DNA of 6,163 nucleotides from an uncultured Helicobacteraceae bacterium (GTDB taxonomy: Bacteria; Campylobacterota; Campylobacteria; Campylobacterales; Sulfurimonadaceae). Positions 1 through 6,148 of the stretch are shown piece after piece; position 1 is the stretch's first letter; the number at the start of each line of letters is the position of its first letter. The position numbers and the translations under genes were made by a program. Location: NCBI GenBank assembly GCA_903903705.1, contig CAIUZU010000262.1, forward strand, positions 1 through 6,163. Direction: 5' to 3'. The notes beneath the pieces are model-generated. The model was not told the origin of the DNA. It did no database searches and saw only the letters and a program-made list of their open reading frames with translations.

Positions 1-401
1 CCGCTAAAGTCGTTATATCTCTTCTCCAGCGAAGAGACAACTCTGAAGCTTTGAAAATTATGCTCAAAACCATTTATAAATCCATCATTTTTCAAACACT
101 CATCCAAAGCATCCCCACCTATATGACCAAATGGTGTATGTCCCAAGTCGTGAGAGAGAGCGATAGCTTCTGCCAAAGATTCATTAAGCCCCAAATGAGA
201 GGTAATTGAACGGGCAATCTGTGAAACTTCTATGGAGTGCGTAAGACGTGTACGAAAAAAATCACCCTCTTGATTTAAAAATACCTGTGTTTTATACTCA
301 AGTTTTCTAAAACTACCTGAGTGAATGATTCTGTCTCTATCCCTTGCGTACGGGTTTCTAAAATCATCATCTATTTTGTGAAATCTATCGTATGCTCTCA
401 T
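1..401 (-). CDS. dgt: dNTP triphosphohydrolase (dGTPase-like), N-terminal 133 residues, cut by window edge
   Basis: This HD-superfamily enzyme hydrolyses dNTPs to deoxynucleosides and triphosphate in the cytoplasm, trimming dNTP pools. Seen in the sequence: an early [11 protein letters not shown] stretch (family RRLQ.KTQVF) at about 31-41, a first metal-ligand histidine in [10 protein letters not shown] (H55), the HD pair in [11 protein letters not shown] (H84, D85, with H93 following), and FEHNFQS (about 112-118). The final metal-ligand aspartate lies beyond the left edge. Family members are roughly 370-450 residues, so about a third is present. The ATG at 399-401 is supported by AAAAAAGG ending 8 nt upstream, and the N-terminus [24 protein letters not shown] has the expected length before the family core. 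It starts 14 nt after the diguanylate cyclase stop, and its ribosome site overlaps that stop, so the two are probably cotranslated. Substrate preference (dGTP or any dNTP) cannot be read from this part. Confidence 0.93.
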   Translation of the reverse strand, partial: MRAYDRFHKIDDDFRNPYARDRDRIIHSGSFRKLEYKTQVFLNQEGDFFRTRLTHSIEVSQIARSITSHLGLNESLAEAIALSHDLGHTPFGHIGGDALDECLKNDGFINGFEHNFQSFRVVSSLEKRYNDFS

Positions 402-409
402 GTTTATTA

Positions 410-417
410 CCTTTTTT
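410..417 (-). promoter_or_regulatory. Ribosome binding site of dgt overlapping the upstream stop codon
   Basis: The minus strand reads AAAAAAGG, 8 nt before the dgt ATG. Its 5' end overlaps the TAA stop of the diguanylate cyclase (416-418). This supports the dgt start and suggests translational coupling of the two genes. Confidence 0.6.
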
Positions 418-1579
418 ATGCTTTTACTACCTGATTTCTTCCCGCTTTTTTTGCCTTATAAAGAGCATTGTCGGCTCTTTTCATCACTGCGAACGGGTCT
501 TTGTCTTGAGAATTTTTTTGTACAATCCCAGATGAGATATTTATGTATATCGTTTTTGAGTTCTGCTTATTTCTAACGATAAAAGGGCTCTTTGCAATAG
601 TCTCTCTTAAAATATCCGTATGTTTATAAGACTCTTCCACCTCTCTTGAGGGAAAAAGCAGTACAAACTCCTCTCCGCCGTATCTGTAAGCTTTTCCGCC
701 GCCGCCCACTTCTGCAAGCTTTGAAGCAACCATTTTTAAAACCTCATCACCGGTATCATGTCCGTATGTGTCGTTAAACTTTTTAAAATGATCAATATCA
801 ATCATTGCAAGCGAATATTTCATACCCAATTTTGCCATATCTTCCACCAAAGCCCTTCTTCCAGGAAGTGACGTAAGCTCATCATAAAAAGCCAGACGAT
901 AGGACTCACGTATAAGCAAAATAAAGATAATTACCCCAATCGCTAAAAGCGAGAGTTCTTTGGCATAGGGAGTTTTTACAAAATAGAATCCCATGTAAAA
1001 GGTCACGGCTATAACCAAAAATGAGCTGTTATAGAGCAGATATCTATTAAACAACACCAATGCGACCATGATAAATAGAACAAGAATTGCAATTATTATT
1101 GAAATATCCTCAAGAGGATAGAATGAAATTACAAACAGTTTCATCTTTAAAAGCGCAATAAAATCGGCATTCGGATAGATAACAAGATATAAAATAACAG
1201 CTATCTCGACTACAAAAAAAGCAATCTTTAAAATTCCCCATATTGAAAAAAGCCCTCTCTCCTTTAGGGATAAAAACAGAAGAAGATGCAGCGGATAGAG
1301 CATGGAAGCATAAAGAAAGAGATCTGTTGCCCTTTTGCCTCCTAAATATACAAATCCGAAATATATAAATAAAAGAGGAAGAATTATAAATATAAATCTG
1401 TTACGGTTAAAATGCCACGACACCCATAAAATAAGTACACTTATGGCATAAAATAGATATGGAATTATGCTAAATATGATTTTTGGTATTTTATCTTCAT
1501 AAAAAAGCATAGATCCTAGCACTGCGGATATAAAAAAAGGTATAGAAATATTTAGTGCTATAGATTTTAAGGAGTTCAT
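416..1579 (-). CDS. Multi-pass membrane diguanylate cyclase (GGDEF family, GGEEF variant)
   Basis: A 387-residue protein predicted to make cyclic di-GMP from two GTP. Residues 1-225 are mostly hydrophobic and look like seven or eight membrane segments (about 8-25, 33-53, 61-79, 86-104, 113-135, 158-178, 182-201 and 207-225). No recognisable sensor domain is visible. The GGDEF domain follows immediately (about 229-385), with the family entry [12 protein letters not shown], the metal-binding region [19 protein letters not shown] (D261 and neighbours), the active-site loop RYGGEEF (GGEEF 301-305), and the terminal [21 protein letters not shown] is a catalytically competent variant in this family. 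The inhibitory site RxxD, expected five residues before GGEEF, is replaced by GGGG (292-295), so product inhibition through that site is unlikely. The start is an ATG with AAAAAGG 6 nt upstream. It lies 39 nt downstream of the PhnA-like gene and 14 nt upstream of dgt. What the membrane part senses is unknown. Confidence 0.93.
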   Translation of the reverse strand: MNSLKSIALNISIPFFISAVLGSMLFYEDKIPKIIFSIIPYLFYAISVLILWVSWHFNRNRFIFIILPLLFIYFGFVYLGGKRATDLFLYASMLYPLHLLLFLSLKERGLFSIWGILKIAFFVVEIAVILYLVIYPNADFIALLKMKLFVISFYPLEDISIIIAILVLFIMVALVLFNRYLLYNSSFLVIAVTFYMGFYFVKTPYAKELSLLAIGVIIFILLIRESYRLAFYDELTSLPGRRALVEDMAKLGMKYSLAMIDIDHFKKFNDTYGHDTGDEVLKMVASKLAEVGGGGKAYRYGGEEFVLLFPSREVEESYKHTDILRETIAKSPFIVRNKQNSKTIYINISSGIVQKNSQDKDPFAVMKRADNALYKAKKAGRNQVVKA

Positions 1580-1618
1580 ATATACCTTTTTATATTTGCT
1601 TATAAGTGAAATATTAAA

Positions 1619-2176
1619 CTATGCTTTTTTCAAAAACTCTGTTTTTAGATAGATTTTAGTACCGTTTACACGACCCTCTATATGGTCGGCAACATCTGAG
1701 GGAATAGAGATATTTCTAACCGTCGTACCTCTTTTTGCGGTAAAGCCTGCACCTTTAACCTCAAGATCTTTAATAATTACAACGCTGTCGCCGGCATTTA
1801 GAACTACGCCGTTAGAGTCTTTGACTACTACGTTGCTTGAACTGCCGCCTATCGCTGCATCTGCCCAGCTTTTAACACTATCTTCCATGTAGATCATATC
1901 AACAAGATCTTCTCTTCCAAGTGCTTTTAAGATTCTATATGACATAACTACAACTGCAGGGGTTTCACTCCACATGCTGTCATTTAAACAGTTGAAATGT
2001 GCCTCGTCCATATTATCTTGGTTTTCTATCTGATCTCTACATGTAGAGCAGATATAGACGCACTGCTCTGCACTTCCGTCTGATGGTGCGACTTCAAAAA
2101 CACTAAGACCTTCACTGCTTCCACACAACTCACAAACACTACCGCTTCTATTTACTAACTCTTTTTCGACATTCAT
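1619..2176 (-). CDS. PhnA/YjdM-like zinc-ribbon protein
   Basis: A 185-residue cytoplasmic protein of the long PhnA (YjdM) family. An N-terminal zinc ribbon has two CxxC pairs (C15/C18 in CELC and C43/C46 in CSTC). A middle region of about 65-110 contains WSETPAVVVMSYRIL. The C-terminal PhnA domain (about 116-184) has VKDSNGVVLNAGDSV, IKDLEVKG, KRGT.VRNI and a terminal KIYLKTEFLKK. The family was named for its place beside phosphonate genes in E. coli, but it is not needed for phosphonate breakdown and its biochemical role is unsettled. It should not be confused with the unrelated phosphonoacetate hydrolase that is also called PhnA. No phosphonate genes are present here. The ATG is supported by AAGGA about 7 nt upstream. 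It begins 14 nt after the small lipoprotein gene. The family assignment is firm; the function is not. Confidence 0.88.
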   Translation of the reverse strand: MNVEKELVNRSGSVCELCGSSEGLSVFEVAPSDGSAEQCVYICSTCRDQIENQDNMDEAHFNCLNDSMWSETPAVVVMSYRILKALGREDLVDMIYMEDSVKSWADAAIGGSSSNVVVKDSNGVVLNAGDSVVIIKDLEVKGAGFTAKRGTTVRNISIPSDVADHIEGRVNGTKIYLKTEFLKKA

Positions 2177-2190
2177 TATATTTTCCTTTT

Positions 2191-2406
2191 CTATTTTTTA
2201 AATTCTATTACATCTTCTTTTTTCGTTGAAGATTTATGTTTTGTATTATCGAAGGCTTTTTGTGCCTCTTCTTCATTGTAGTTTCTACACTTCTCTATCA
2301 TTTCTGGATTTTGTTCAGATCCGATATTGTCACACATGGCAAAATTAAACTCAAAATTTGAGCATCCGGTAAACAAAAAAACTGTTAATAAACTATATTT
2401 CCACAT
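2191..2406 (-). CDS. Small putative lipoprotein, 71 residues, function unknown
   Basis: I do not recognise this protein. The N-terminus MWKYSLLTVFLFTGC is a short lipoprotein-type signal: one positive charge, a hydrophobic core, and a lipobox-like FTG followed by Cys15. Phe at the -3 position is less usual than Leu. The mature part would be about 57 residues, hydrophilic and charged, with two further cysteines (C25 in AMCDN and C40 in EKCRN) that could form a disulfide in the periplasm, and a lysine-rich tail. It is probably a real gene: it fills the space between thyX and the PhnA-like gene in the same orientation, has AAAAGGG before its ATG, and starts only 4 nt after the thyX stop. The dense packing implies translation coupled to thyX, but nothing suggests a functional link with thymidylate synthesis. 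Confidence 0.7.
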   Translation of the reverse strand: MWKYSLLTVFLFTGCSNFEFNFAMCDNIGSEQNPEMIEKCRNYNEEEAQKAFDNTKHKSSTKKEDVIEFKK

Positions 2407-2410
2407 AAAA

Positions 2411-3244
2411 TTACCCTTTTTTAATAATTAAATCTAAATATTTTGACGGTGTTTTTTTCATCATCTCTTGAGCAAGCCATCTTATTTGAAAGTAAGCTGC
2501 ACCGCTATCTCTGAGCGTAAAATAGTTTTTAAGGCTTCTGAGATTAAATGTAACGACCATGTCTACTTTAAAATTGTCCGTTACCACATGTTTAAAAGCA
2601 TCTCCGACATTTCGTTTCTTTTTTCCATCTTCAAGTGCATTAAATAACGCTTCAGAGTTACCGTCAAACTCTTCTAAAAGCGGCAGTGAACTTTTCGCTA
2701 CGGCAATATCGTTAAAATTTTCTACCGTTGAGGCTTGATACTTTAGCTTATCGTATATCGCACCGATTTCGATTCTGTTGTAGGCTTCATCACATGTCAC
2801 AAACATATCAAAACCCAAAACTTTATCTATAAAGAAATTTTTATCATTTGTCGCCTGTGAAGCAACAAAAGCATTGATAACCGAACTCATGGTATAACGG
2901 GTGCTTCTAACGCTTATGGCTTGTATGCGATGTCTTGCATGTTCTTGAAGCACGCCTCTGCTAGTTCCACGCACCAAAAAACTTAAATTTGCATGCTCTA
3001 AAATAGAGTGGTGAAAATGTGTCCAAGCCAAATCATTTAGCAGATTTGACTCTTCTATAGTGTTGATTTTCGCACATGTAACACCATCGGGCATAGCATA
3101 TTCAATAGACCTAATAGCCTCATTTTCACTATTTTCAAAAGAATCGTAACAGGTTCTAGCTGCTGCTTCAGCCACACCTATACCCGTATCTTGCATTAAG
3201 ATTACTTCAGGTTTTGAGTACTCTACTCCAAAAACTGTTTCCAT
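2411..3244 (-). CDS. thyX: Flavin-dependent thymidylate synthase ThyX
   Basis: ThyX methylates dUMP to dTMP using methylene-tetrahydrofolate, with FAD and NAD(P)H as reductant. It works as a cytoplasmic homotetramer and replaces ThyA. The signature RHR-x7-S is present at 104-114 (RHRIQAISVRS, then TRY). The usual NE inside it is SV here, a form I recall in Helicobacter ThyX. Other matches are the early HSILEHANLSFLVRGTSRGVLQEHARHR context (about 79-106) and the C-terminal FNLRSLKNYFTLRDSGAAYFQIRWLAQEM (about 233-261), which carries the substrate-binding arginine region. At 277 residues it is longer than the roughly 210-250 typical of the family; the extra length seems to be in the first 70 residues and about 123-185. 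The ATG has AGGA 9 nt upstream. It is preceded by a 58-nt gap, the longest among the assigned genes, and so may have its own promoter. No thyA is seen in the window. Confidence 0.95.
   Translation of the reverse strand: METVFGVEYSKPEVILMQDTGIGVAEAAARTCYDSFENSENEAIRSIEYAMPDGVTCAKINTIEESNLLNDLAWTHFHHSILEHANLSFLVRGTSRGVLQEHARHRIQAISVRSTRYTMSSVINAFVASQATNDKNFFIDKVLGFDMFVTCDEAYNRIEIGAIYDKLKYQASTVENFNDIAVAKSSLPLLEEFDGNSEALFNALEDGKKKRNVGDAFKHVVTDNFKVDMVVTFNLRSLKNYFTLRDSGAAYFQIRWLAQEMMKKTPSKYLDLIIKKG
2414..2420 (-). promoter_or_regulatory. Ribosome binding site of the small lipoprotein, inside the thyX 3' end
   Basis: The minus strand reads AAAAGGG directly before the thyX TAA, with the lipoprotein ATG 7 nt after the last G. 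This purine-rich site supports the short gene being translated and fixes its start. Confidence 0.6.
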
Positions 3245-3277
3245 TGATTTATATCCTAGATTAAACTAATAGTATTT

Positions 3278-3298
3278 TACAATAAAAAGCTTATTGTA
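3278..3298. repeat. Perfect 8-bp inverted repeat between the phospholipase gene and thyX
   Basis: Arms TACAATAA and TTATTGTA are separated by five bases and lie in the 58-nt gap, 34 nt before the thyX ATG and just after the phospholipase stop. In the transcribed direction no U-run follows, and the stem is almost all A-T, so it is a poor intrinsic terminator. It could be an operator-like palindrome or a weak 3'-end hairpin. Chance is also possible in such AT-rich DNA. Confidence 0.35.
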
Positions 3299-3302
3299 GC
3301 CT

Positions 3303-4379
3303 CTATCTTGATATGCTAAATCCAACGCCGATTTTTTTAACATGGTTGTCATAGTCTATGAGAGACTCGCCATATCCATTGAAATATTTAAGATAGAAAA
3401 AAAGATCGTCTCTGCTGGAGATCGGGTAGCTGTAATTTGACTCCAAAGCCCCCTTATCACTAAAGTTACTTCTTAGTTTTACATCTAAAAGGTGCTTTTT
3501 ATACGGTAATGTAAATTTAAGATACCCATGCCCCATAACATCGATTAGCTCTGGGTTATAATCATATGCATCAGGCAATCTTGTCCAAAGCTTTAGCTCT
3601 GCAAGGATTGATTTATACTGGAAAAAGAGGCTGCTATCTAAATAATTCCAAGAGCGCTCAGCTTCTCCTCCTCTGCCATTTGATTCATGCCCTATGCCAA
3701 AACGTATTGCTTTTATAAACCTGCCGTCACCCATTTCTGATGTTGGAATGGTTACAAAAAATTCAGGGTTATAATTTGACTCTCTAAAAAAAGCGGGGTC
3801 TATATATGCTTGCCAAAAAGATCTCTGTGTATAAGCGATAGAGTATATTTCTCCAAAGCGAAAAAGATTTGCAGCAAAATCAAATTTTACACTCACCTGA
3901 AACTCTGTCTCTGTTTTTTTCATCTCATGCCCATTTGCATTTGCGTAATCACCACCATAACGATGGCTTAGAGGCAAAACATAGTTTGGGTTATGCGCTT
4001 TAAAATTGTAAAGAGATTGCGCATATTGCCGCAAGGTACTTTGTGTCTCTTTGTCCTCGGGTTTCTCAAGTGAACCATATATCTCCCTGTGCTGTTTTCG
4101 CACTTCTCTTAGTGGGCTATGTCTCTCTTGTTCATAATAAGTGCTAGAAGATATTTTGTACCACTTCAAAGCCTCTTTTTGATTTGTTTCACATCCCTCT
4201 CCATGTTCATACATCTTTGCTAACATATGGGCAGCATCTGGATCATTTATAGCCAGTTCTTGAAACGCTCTCAATGCTTTTTTATATTCGCCTGCTTCAT
4301 AAAGATCACGTGCTTCAACAAAAGTTACCGAAGCATGAAGAGAGAGTGTCAAAAAAAACAGGAGTAGGAGCTGTTTCAT
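3303..4379 (-). CDS. pldA: Outer-membrane phospholipase A (OMPLA family) with N-terminal TPR/Sel1 module
   Basis: A 358-residue secreted precursor. A signal peptide (MKQLLLLFFLTLSLHA, cleavage probably after A16) leads into a helical repeat region (about 19-80): one TPR-like unit (ARDLYEAGEYKKALRAFQEL) and one Sel1-like unit (AHMLAKMYEHGEGCETNQKEALKWYKIS). From about 130 onward it is an OMPLA beta-barrel. The catalytic triad is visible in GHESNGRGGEAERSWNYL: H231, S233 and N245, with exactly the H-x-S and S+12-to-N spacing of E. coli H142/S144/N156. The E. coli calcium-ligand Ser152 position is Glu241 here. The enzyme hydrolyses acyl chains of phospholipids that reach the outer leaflet. The last residues (GVGFSISR) lack the usual terminal aromatic residue. 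It begins 3 nt after the pcm stop and has no good ribosome site of its own (the nearest is GGGA, more than 10 nt away), so translation is probably coupled to pcm. A T8 run lies in codons 7-10. Confidence 0.92.
   Translation of the reverse strand: MKQLLLLFFLTLSLHASVTFVEARDLYEAGEYKKALRAFQELAINDPDAAHMLAKMYEHGEGCETNQKEALKWYKISSSTYYEQERHSPLREVRKQHREIYGSLEKPEDKETQSTLRQYAQSLYNFKAHNPNYVLPLSHRYGGDYANANGHEMKKTETEFQVSVKFDFAANLFRFGEIYSIAYTQRSFWQAYIDPAFFRESNYNPEFFVTIPTSEMGDGRFIKAIRFGIGHESNGRGGEAERSWNYLDSSLFFQYKSILAELKLWTRLPDAYDYNPELIDVMGHGYLKFTLPYKKHLLDVKLRSNFSDKGALESNYSYPISSRDDLFFYLKYFNGYGESLIDYDNHVKKIGVGFSISR
4351..4358 (-). repeat. T8 homopolymer in the phospholipase signal-peptide codons
   Basis: Eight T on the coding strand (A8 on plus) cover the end of codon 7 and codons 8-10 (CTG TTT TTT TTG region). 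A one-base slip here would end the protein early. It is only slightly longer than other runs in the window (several of seven), so it may be ordinary AT-rich sequence. Confidence 0.5.
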
Positions 4380-4382
4380 AAT

Positions 4383-5021
4383 CTATTTCTGAATCCCGTT
4401 TAAAATTGGGACAAAATCGCACTCTTCAAGTTCCTCTTTTTGCAAAGATGAACCTACCTTTTTAAAACGGGTTATAATCTGTCTTGTGCCGACTTGCATC
4501 GGAGCAACCAAAATTCCGCCGTCTCTAAGCTGATCAAAGAGTTTTTGCGGTATTGCTTTTGCGGTTGCCGAAAAAAGTATTCTATCGTATGGAGCGTACT
4601 GTACCCACCCACTTTGTCCATCTTCAATGCGTGTATGAATATTATTTAACCCAAGTTTTTTAAAACGCTCTTTTGCCTCTATCATTAAAGACTCTATTCG
4701 CTCAATCGTAAAAACACCACGAAAAATATGTGATAAAACTGCCGCTTGATAACCACTTCCGCAGCCTATCTCCAAAACCTTATCTCCACTTTTTGGCTCA
4801 AGATATTGTGTCATCTTCGCAACCGTCAAAGGCGAGCTTATCCACTGAGCCGAACCCATAGGCAGTGCATCCAACTTATATGCACTCTGCTTAAAACCAA
4901 AAGGAACAAACTCTTCTCTGTTCGTTTTAGCGATTGCACTCTTTACATTCTCATTTAAAGAAAATTTCTTATGGCACTCATCCGCCAATTTTGCGGTCTT
5001 TGTTGCGGTAATTCTATCCAA
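4383..5021 (-). CDS. pcm: Protein-L-isoaspartate O-methyltransferase
   Basis: This enzyme uses S-adenosylmethionine to methylate L-isoaspartyl residues in aged proteins, starting their repair to aspartate; it is cytoplasmic. The 212-residue length fits the family. Visible motifs are QWISSPLTVAKM (59-70, family Q.IS.P..VA.M with the active-site region), methyltransferase motif I VLEIGCGSGYQAAVL (82-96), the acidic SAM-ribose residue in FTIER (E107), DGQSGW (134-139), YDRILFSATAKAIP (145-158) and GGILVAP (168-174). The start is TTG at 5019-5021. An in-frame TAG lies two codons upstream and the first in-frame ATG is codon 55, past conserved sequence, so a non-ATG start is required; a second TTG at codon 12 is the alternative. 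The start overlaps the end of the nitrilase gene by 8 nt with only weak AGG/GGA sequence before it, which fits translational coupling. The phospholipase gene follows after 3 nt. Confidence 0.92.
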   Translation of the reverse strand: MDRITATKTAKLADECHKKFSLNENVKSAIAKTNREEFVPFGFKQSAYKLDALPMGSAQWISSPLTVAKMTQYLEPKSGDKVLEIGCGSGYQAAVLSHIFRGVFTIERIESLMIEAKERFKKLGLNNIHTRIEDGQSGWVQYAPYDRILFSATAKAIPQKLFDQLRDGGILVAPMQVGTRQIITRFKKVGSSLQKEELEECDFVPILNGIQK

Positions 5022-5754
5022 TGCCTACATCCATATATTTTCTCATCGAAATAATCTCTTTTTTGTCATATAAAGCTTCTAAGCAAGCTCTATTCTCATT
5101 TCGCTCATCTTCTCCATGAGGTCTTATTATTCCGCTCATTTTTGTACAATCTTTGTTCTGTGAATCGCTTGCAACCACGTAACACTGGTTGATGATAGCA
5201 AGACTATGTGTCAACGCCTTAAAATGTCCCGTTCTTAAAACTCCCCACCAAGAAGGAACTGCAATAACGTCACACCCTTCAAGTTTTTGCCAAAACTCTT
5301 TAAAACGAAGTTCAAAGCAGACTAAAACACCTATCTTTATGCCCTCAACCTCAACAATCTTAAGATCTTCATCACTTCCCTGCGACATGTATTTATGTTC
5401 ATTTCCAAAATGAAAAAGTCTTGCCTTTGCTCTTTTGTAAACAACTTCACCGTTATGAAAAATCTTAGCAAAGTTAAAGATCTCATCACCGCTTCTCTCA
5501 AGCATCGTAAGAATAATTATCTTACCATGAGAAGCTTTTTTCAACTCCTCGTTTGCCACATCCGAAAATGCAACCGCTTTGTCATAATTTTCATAATCAA
5601 AACCTGTTAAACAGACCTCGGGAGCGACTATAAGAGATTTTTTTGATGTTTTGTCAACTAACTCCAAAAGCATTTGCAGATTAGCATCATAATCTTTAGT
5701 GGTGTCAAAAAGAAGTGAGCAGAGTTTATATCCGCTCTTGCTAGAAGTCGTCAT
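5014..5754 (-). CDS. Nitrilase-superfamily carbon-nitrogen hydrolase
   Basis: A cytoplasmic hydrolase of about 246 residues, acting on amide, carbamoyl or nitrile C-N bonds; the substrate is not evident. The Glu-Lys-Cys triad is visible, numbered from the ATG: E46 in [14 protein letters not shown]110 in YKRAKARLF (family Y.K.HLF), and C146 in [10 protein letters not shown] (family G..ICYDLRFP). A downstream [10 protein letters not shown] (about 162-171) matches the usual post-cysteine strand and loop. The end is a little shorter than typical 260-280-residue members. The start is either ATG at 5752-5754 or the adjacent in-frame TTG at 5755-5757. AAGGAA (5767-5772) lies 12 nt from the ATG and 9 nt from the TTG, so spacing mildly favours TTG and codon preference favours ATG. 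The gene overlaps the nrdB end by 14-17 nt and the pcm start by 8 nt, so the three are expected to be cotranslated. It may be a metabolite-repair or amidase-type enzyme, but that is a guess. Confidence 0.88.
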   Translation of the reverse strand: MTTSSKSGYKLCSLLFDTTKDYDANLQMLLELVDKTSKKSLIVAPEVCLTGFDYENYDKAVAFSDVANEELKKASHGKIIILTMLERSGDEIFNFAKIFHNGEVVYKRAKARLFHFGNEHKYMSQGSDEDLKIVEVEGIKIGVLVCFELRFKEFWQKLEGCDVIAVPSWWGVLRTGHFKALTHSLAIINQCYVVASDSQNKDCTKMSGIIRPHGEDERNENRACLEALYDKKEIISMRKYMDVGIG

Positions 5755-6052
5755 CAAAGCTTAAACTTCCTTTTGAGTAGTTAGCGACAGTTCCTTCAAA
5801 AAAGTTTGTTTTTTGGTCGTTAAATTTTGAAAAATCATCAACCCATTTTATAGGATTTGTCACATTATAAAGTTTGGCAAATCCCACGCTTGAGAGTCTA
5901 TCATCAGCCAAATATTGTATATACTGTTCTAAAATGGCATCCGTTAAGCCCAATATCTGACCTTGTGTTATATATTTCCCCCATGCAACTTCAAGCTCAA
6001 CAGCTTCTTTAAACATCTCTATAACTTCACTCTTTAGCTGCTCACTGAAAAA
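5741..6052 (-). CDS. nrdB: Ribonucleotide reductase class I beta subunit, C-terminal fragment
   Basis: NrdB carries the di-iron/tyrosyl radical cofactor and works with NrdA to reduce ribonucleoside diphosphates. Only about 104 of the usual 340 or so residues are here. Family sequence begins near [12 protein letters not shown] and runs through [51 protein letters not shown] and the acidic tail SFDDDF, which docks into NrdA. The Tyr in VANYSKG is a candidate for the conserved C-terminal radical-transfer tyrosine. All iron ligands and the radical tyrosine would lie upstream and are missing. An ATG at 6014-6016 opens a 91-codon frame, but it is an internal methionine: family-like residues continue before it to about 6049. 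The frame then loses similarity and meets a stop at 6077-6079. The missing part is not in another minus frame, so this is a truncation or join, not a simple frameshift. The gene end overlaps the nitrilase start. Confidence 0.85.
   Translation of the reverse strand, partial: FFSEQLKSEVIEMFKEAVELEVAWGKYITQGQILGLTDAILEQYIQYLADDRLSSVGFAKLYNVTNPIKWVDDFSKFNDQKTNFFEGTVANYSKGSLSFDDDF
5767..5772 (-). promoter_or_regulatory. Ribosome binding site for the nitrilase gene, inside nrdB
   Basis: AAGGAA on the minus strand sits inside the nrdB coding end (within the KGSL codons). It is 9 nt from the TTG at 5757 and 12 nt from the ATG at 5754. It is the only purine-rich site near and leaves the exact start of the nitrilase open between these two tandem codons. 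Confidence 0.5.
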
Positions 6053-6148
6053 ACAGGTAAAGTTCTTGAGATTGAGTTAGAGGCATTTGACGAGGTTATG
6101 CCCGATGCAAGTAAGTTAGTTGAGCTTATGTTATTTAAAGCATACTGA
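6050..6148 (+). CDS. Probable 3' end of an unidentified plus-strand gene
   Basis: From about 6050 the plus strand reads as a plausible coding end: [19 protein letters not shown], then [13 protein letters not shown] and a TGA at 6146-6148. The roughly 32 residues are rich in Glu, Asp, Lys and Leu with codons like the neighbouring genes, which is typical of a real cytoplasmic protein tail. There is no start: the frame only continues back to a stop at 6035-6037, inside nrdB sequence, so the fragment must begin at the join. I do not recognise the protein. An antisense frame over the same bases is also open but gives a Ser/Asn-rich sequence that looks less natural. Its orientation is opposite to every other gene here. 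Confidence 0.4.
   Translation, partial: KTGKVLEIELEAFDEVMPDASKLVELMLFKAY

Noticed and set aside
1580..1618. Promoter for the diguanylate cyclase
   Set aside because: A TATAAG hexamer is present, but no -35-like element lies at a suitable distance, and such hexamers are expected by chance in AT-rich DNA.
1619..2176. Phosphonate degradation function for the PhnA-like gene
   Set aside because: The name is historical; no phosphonate transport or lyase genes are here, and the family is not required for phosphonate use.
3278..3298. Intrinsic terminator after the phospholipase gene
   Set aside because: The stem is nearly all A-T and no U-run follows in the transcribed direction.
4746..4958. Plus-strand open frame opposite pcm
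   Set aside because: It lies wholly antisense to conserved methyltransferase motifs, has no ribosome site and gives a protein of unnatural composition.
5189..5610. Two plus-strand open frames opposite the nitrilase gene
   Set aside because: They are antisense shadows of a gene with a clear catalytic triad and show no family features of their own.
5741..6016. A complete 91-residue gene starting at the ATG at 6014-6016
   Set aside because: NrdB-like residues continue upstream of that methionine, so it is an internal Met of a truncated gene rather than a true small gene.
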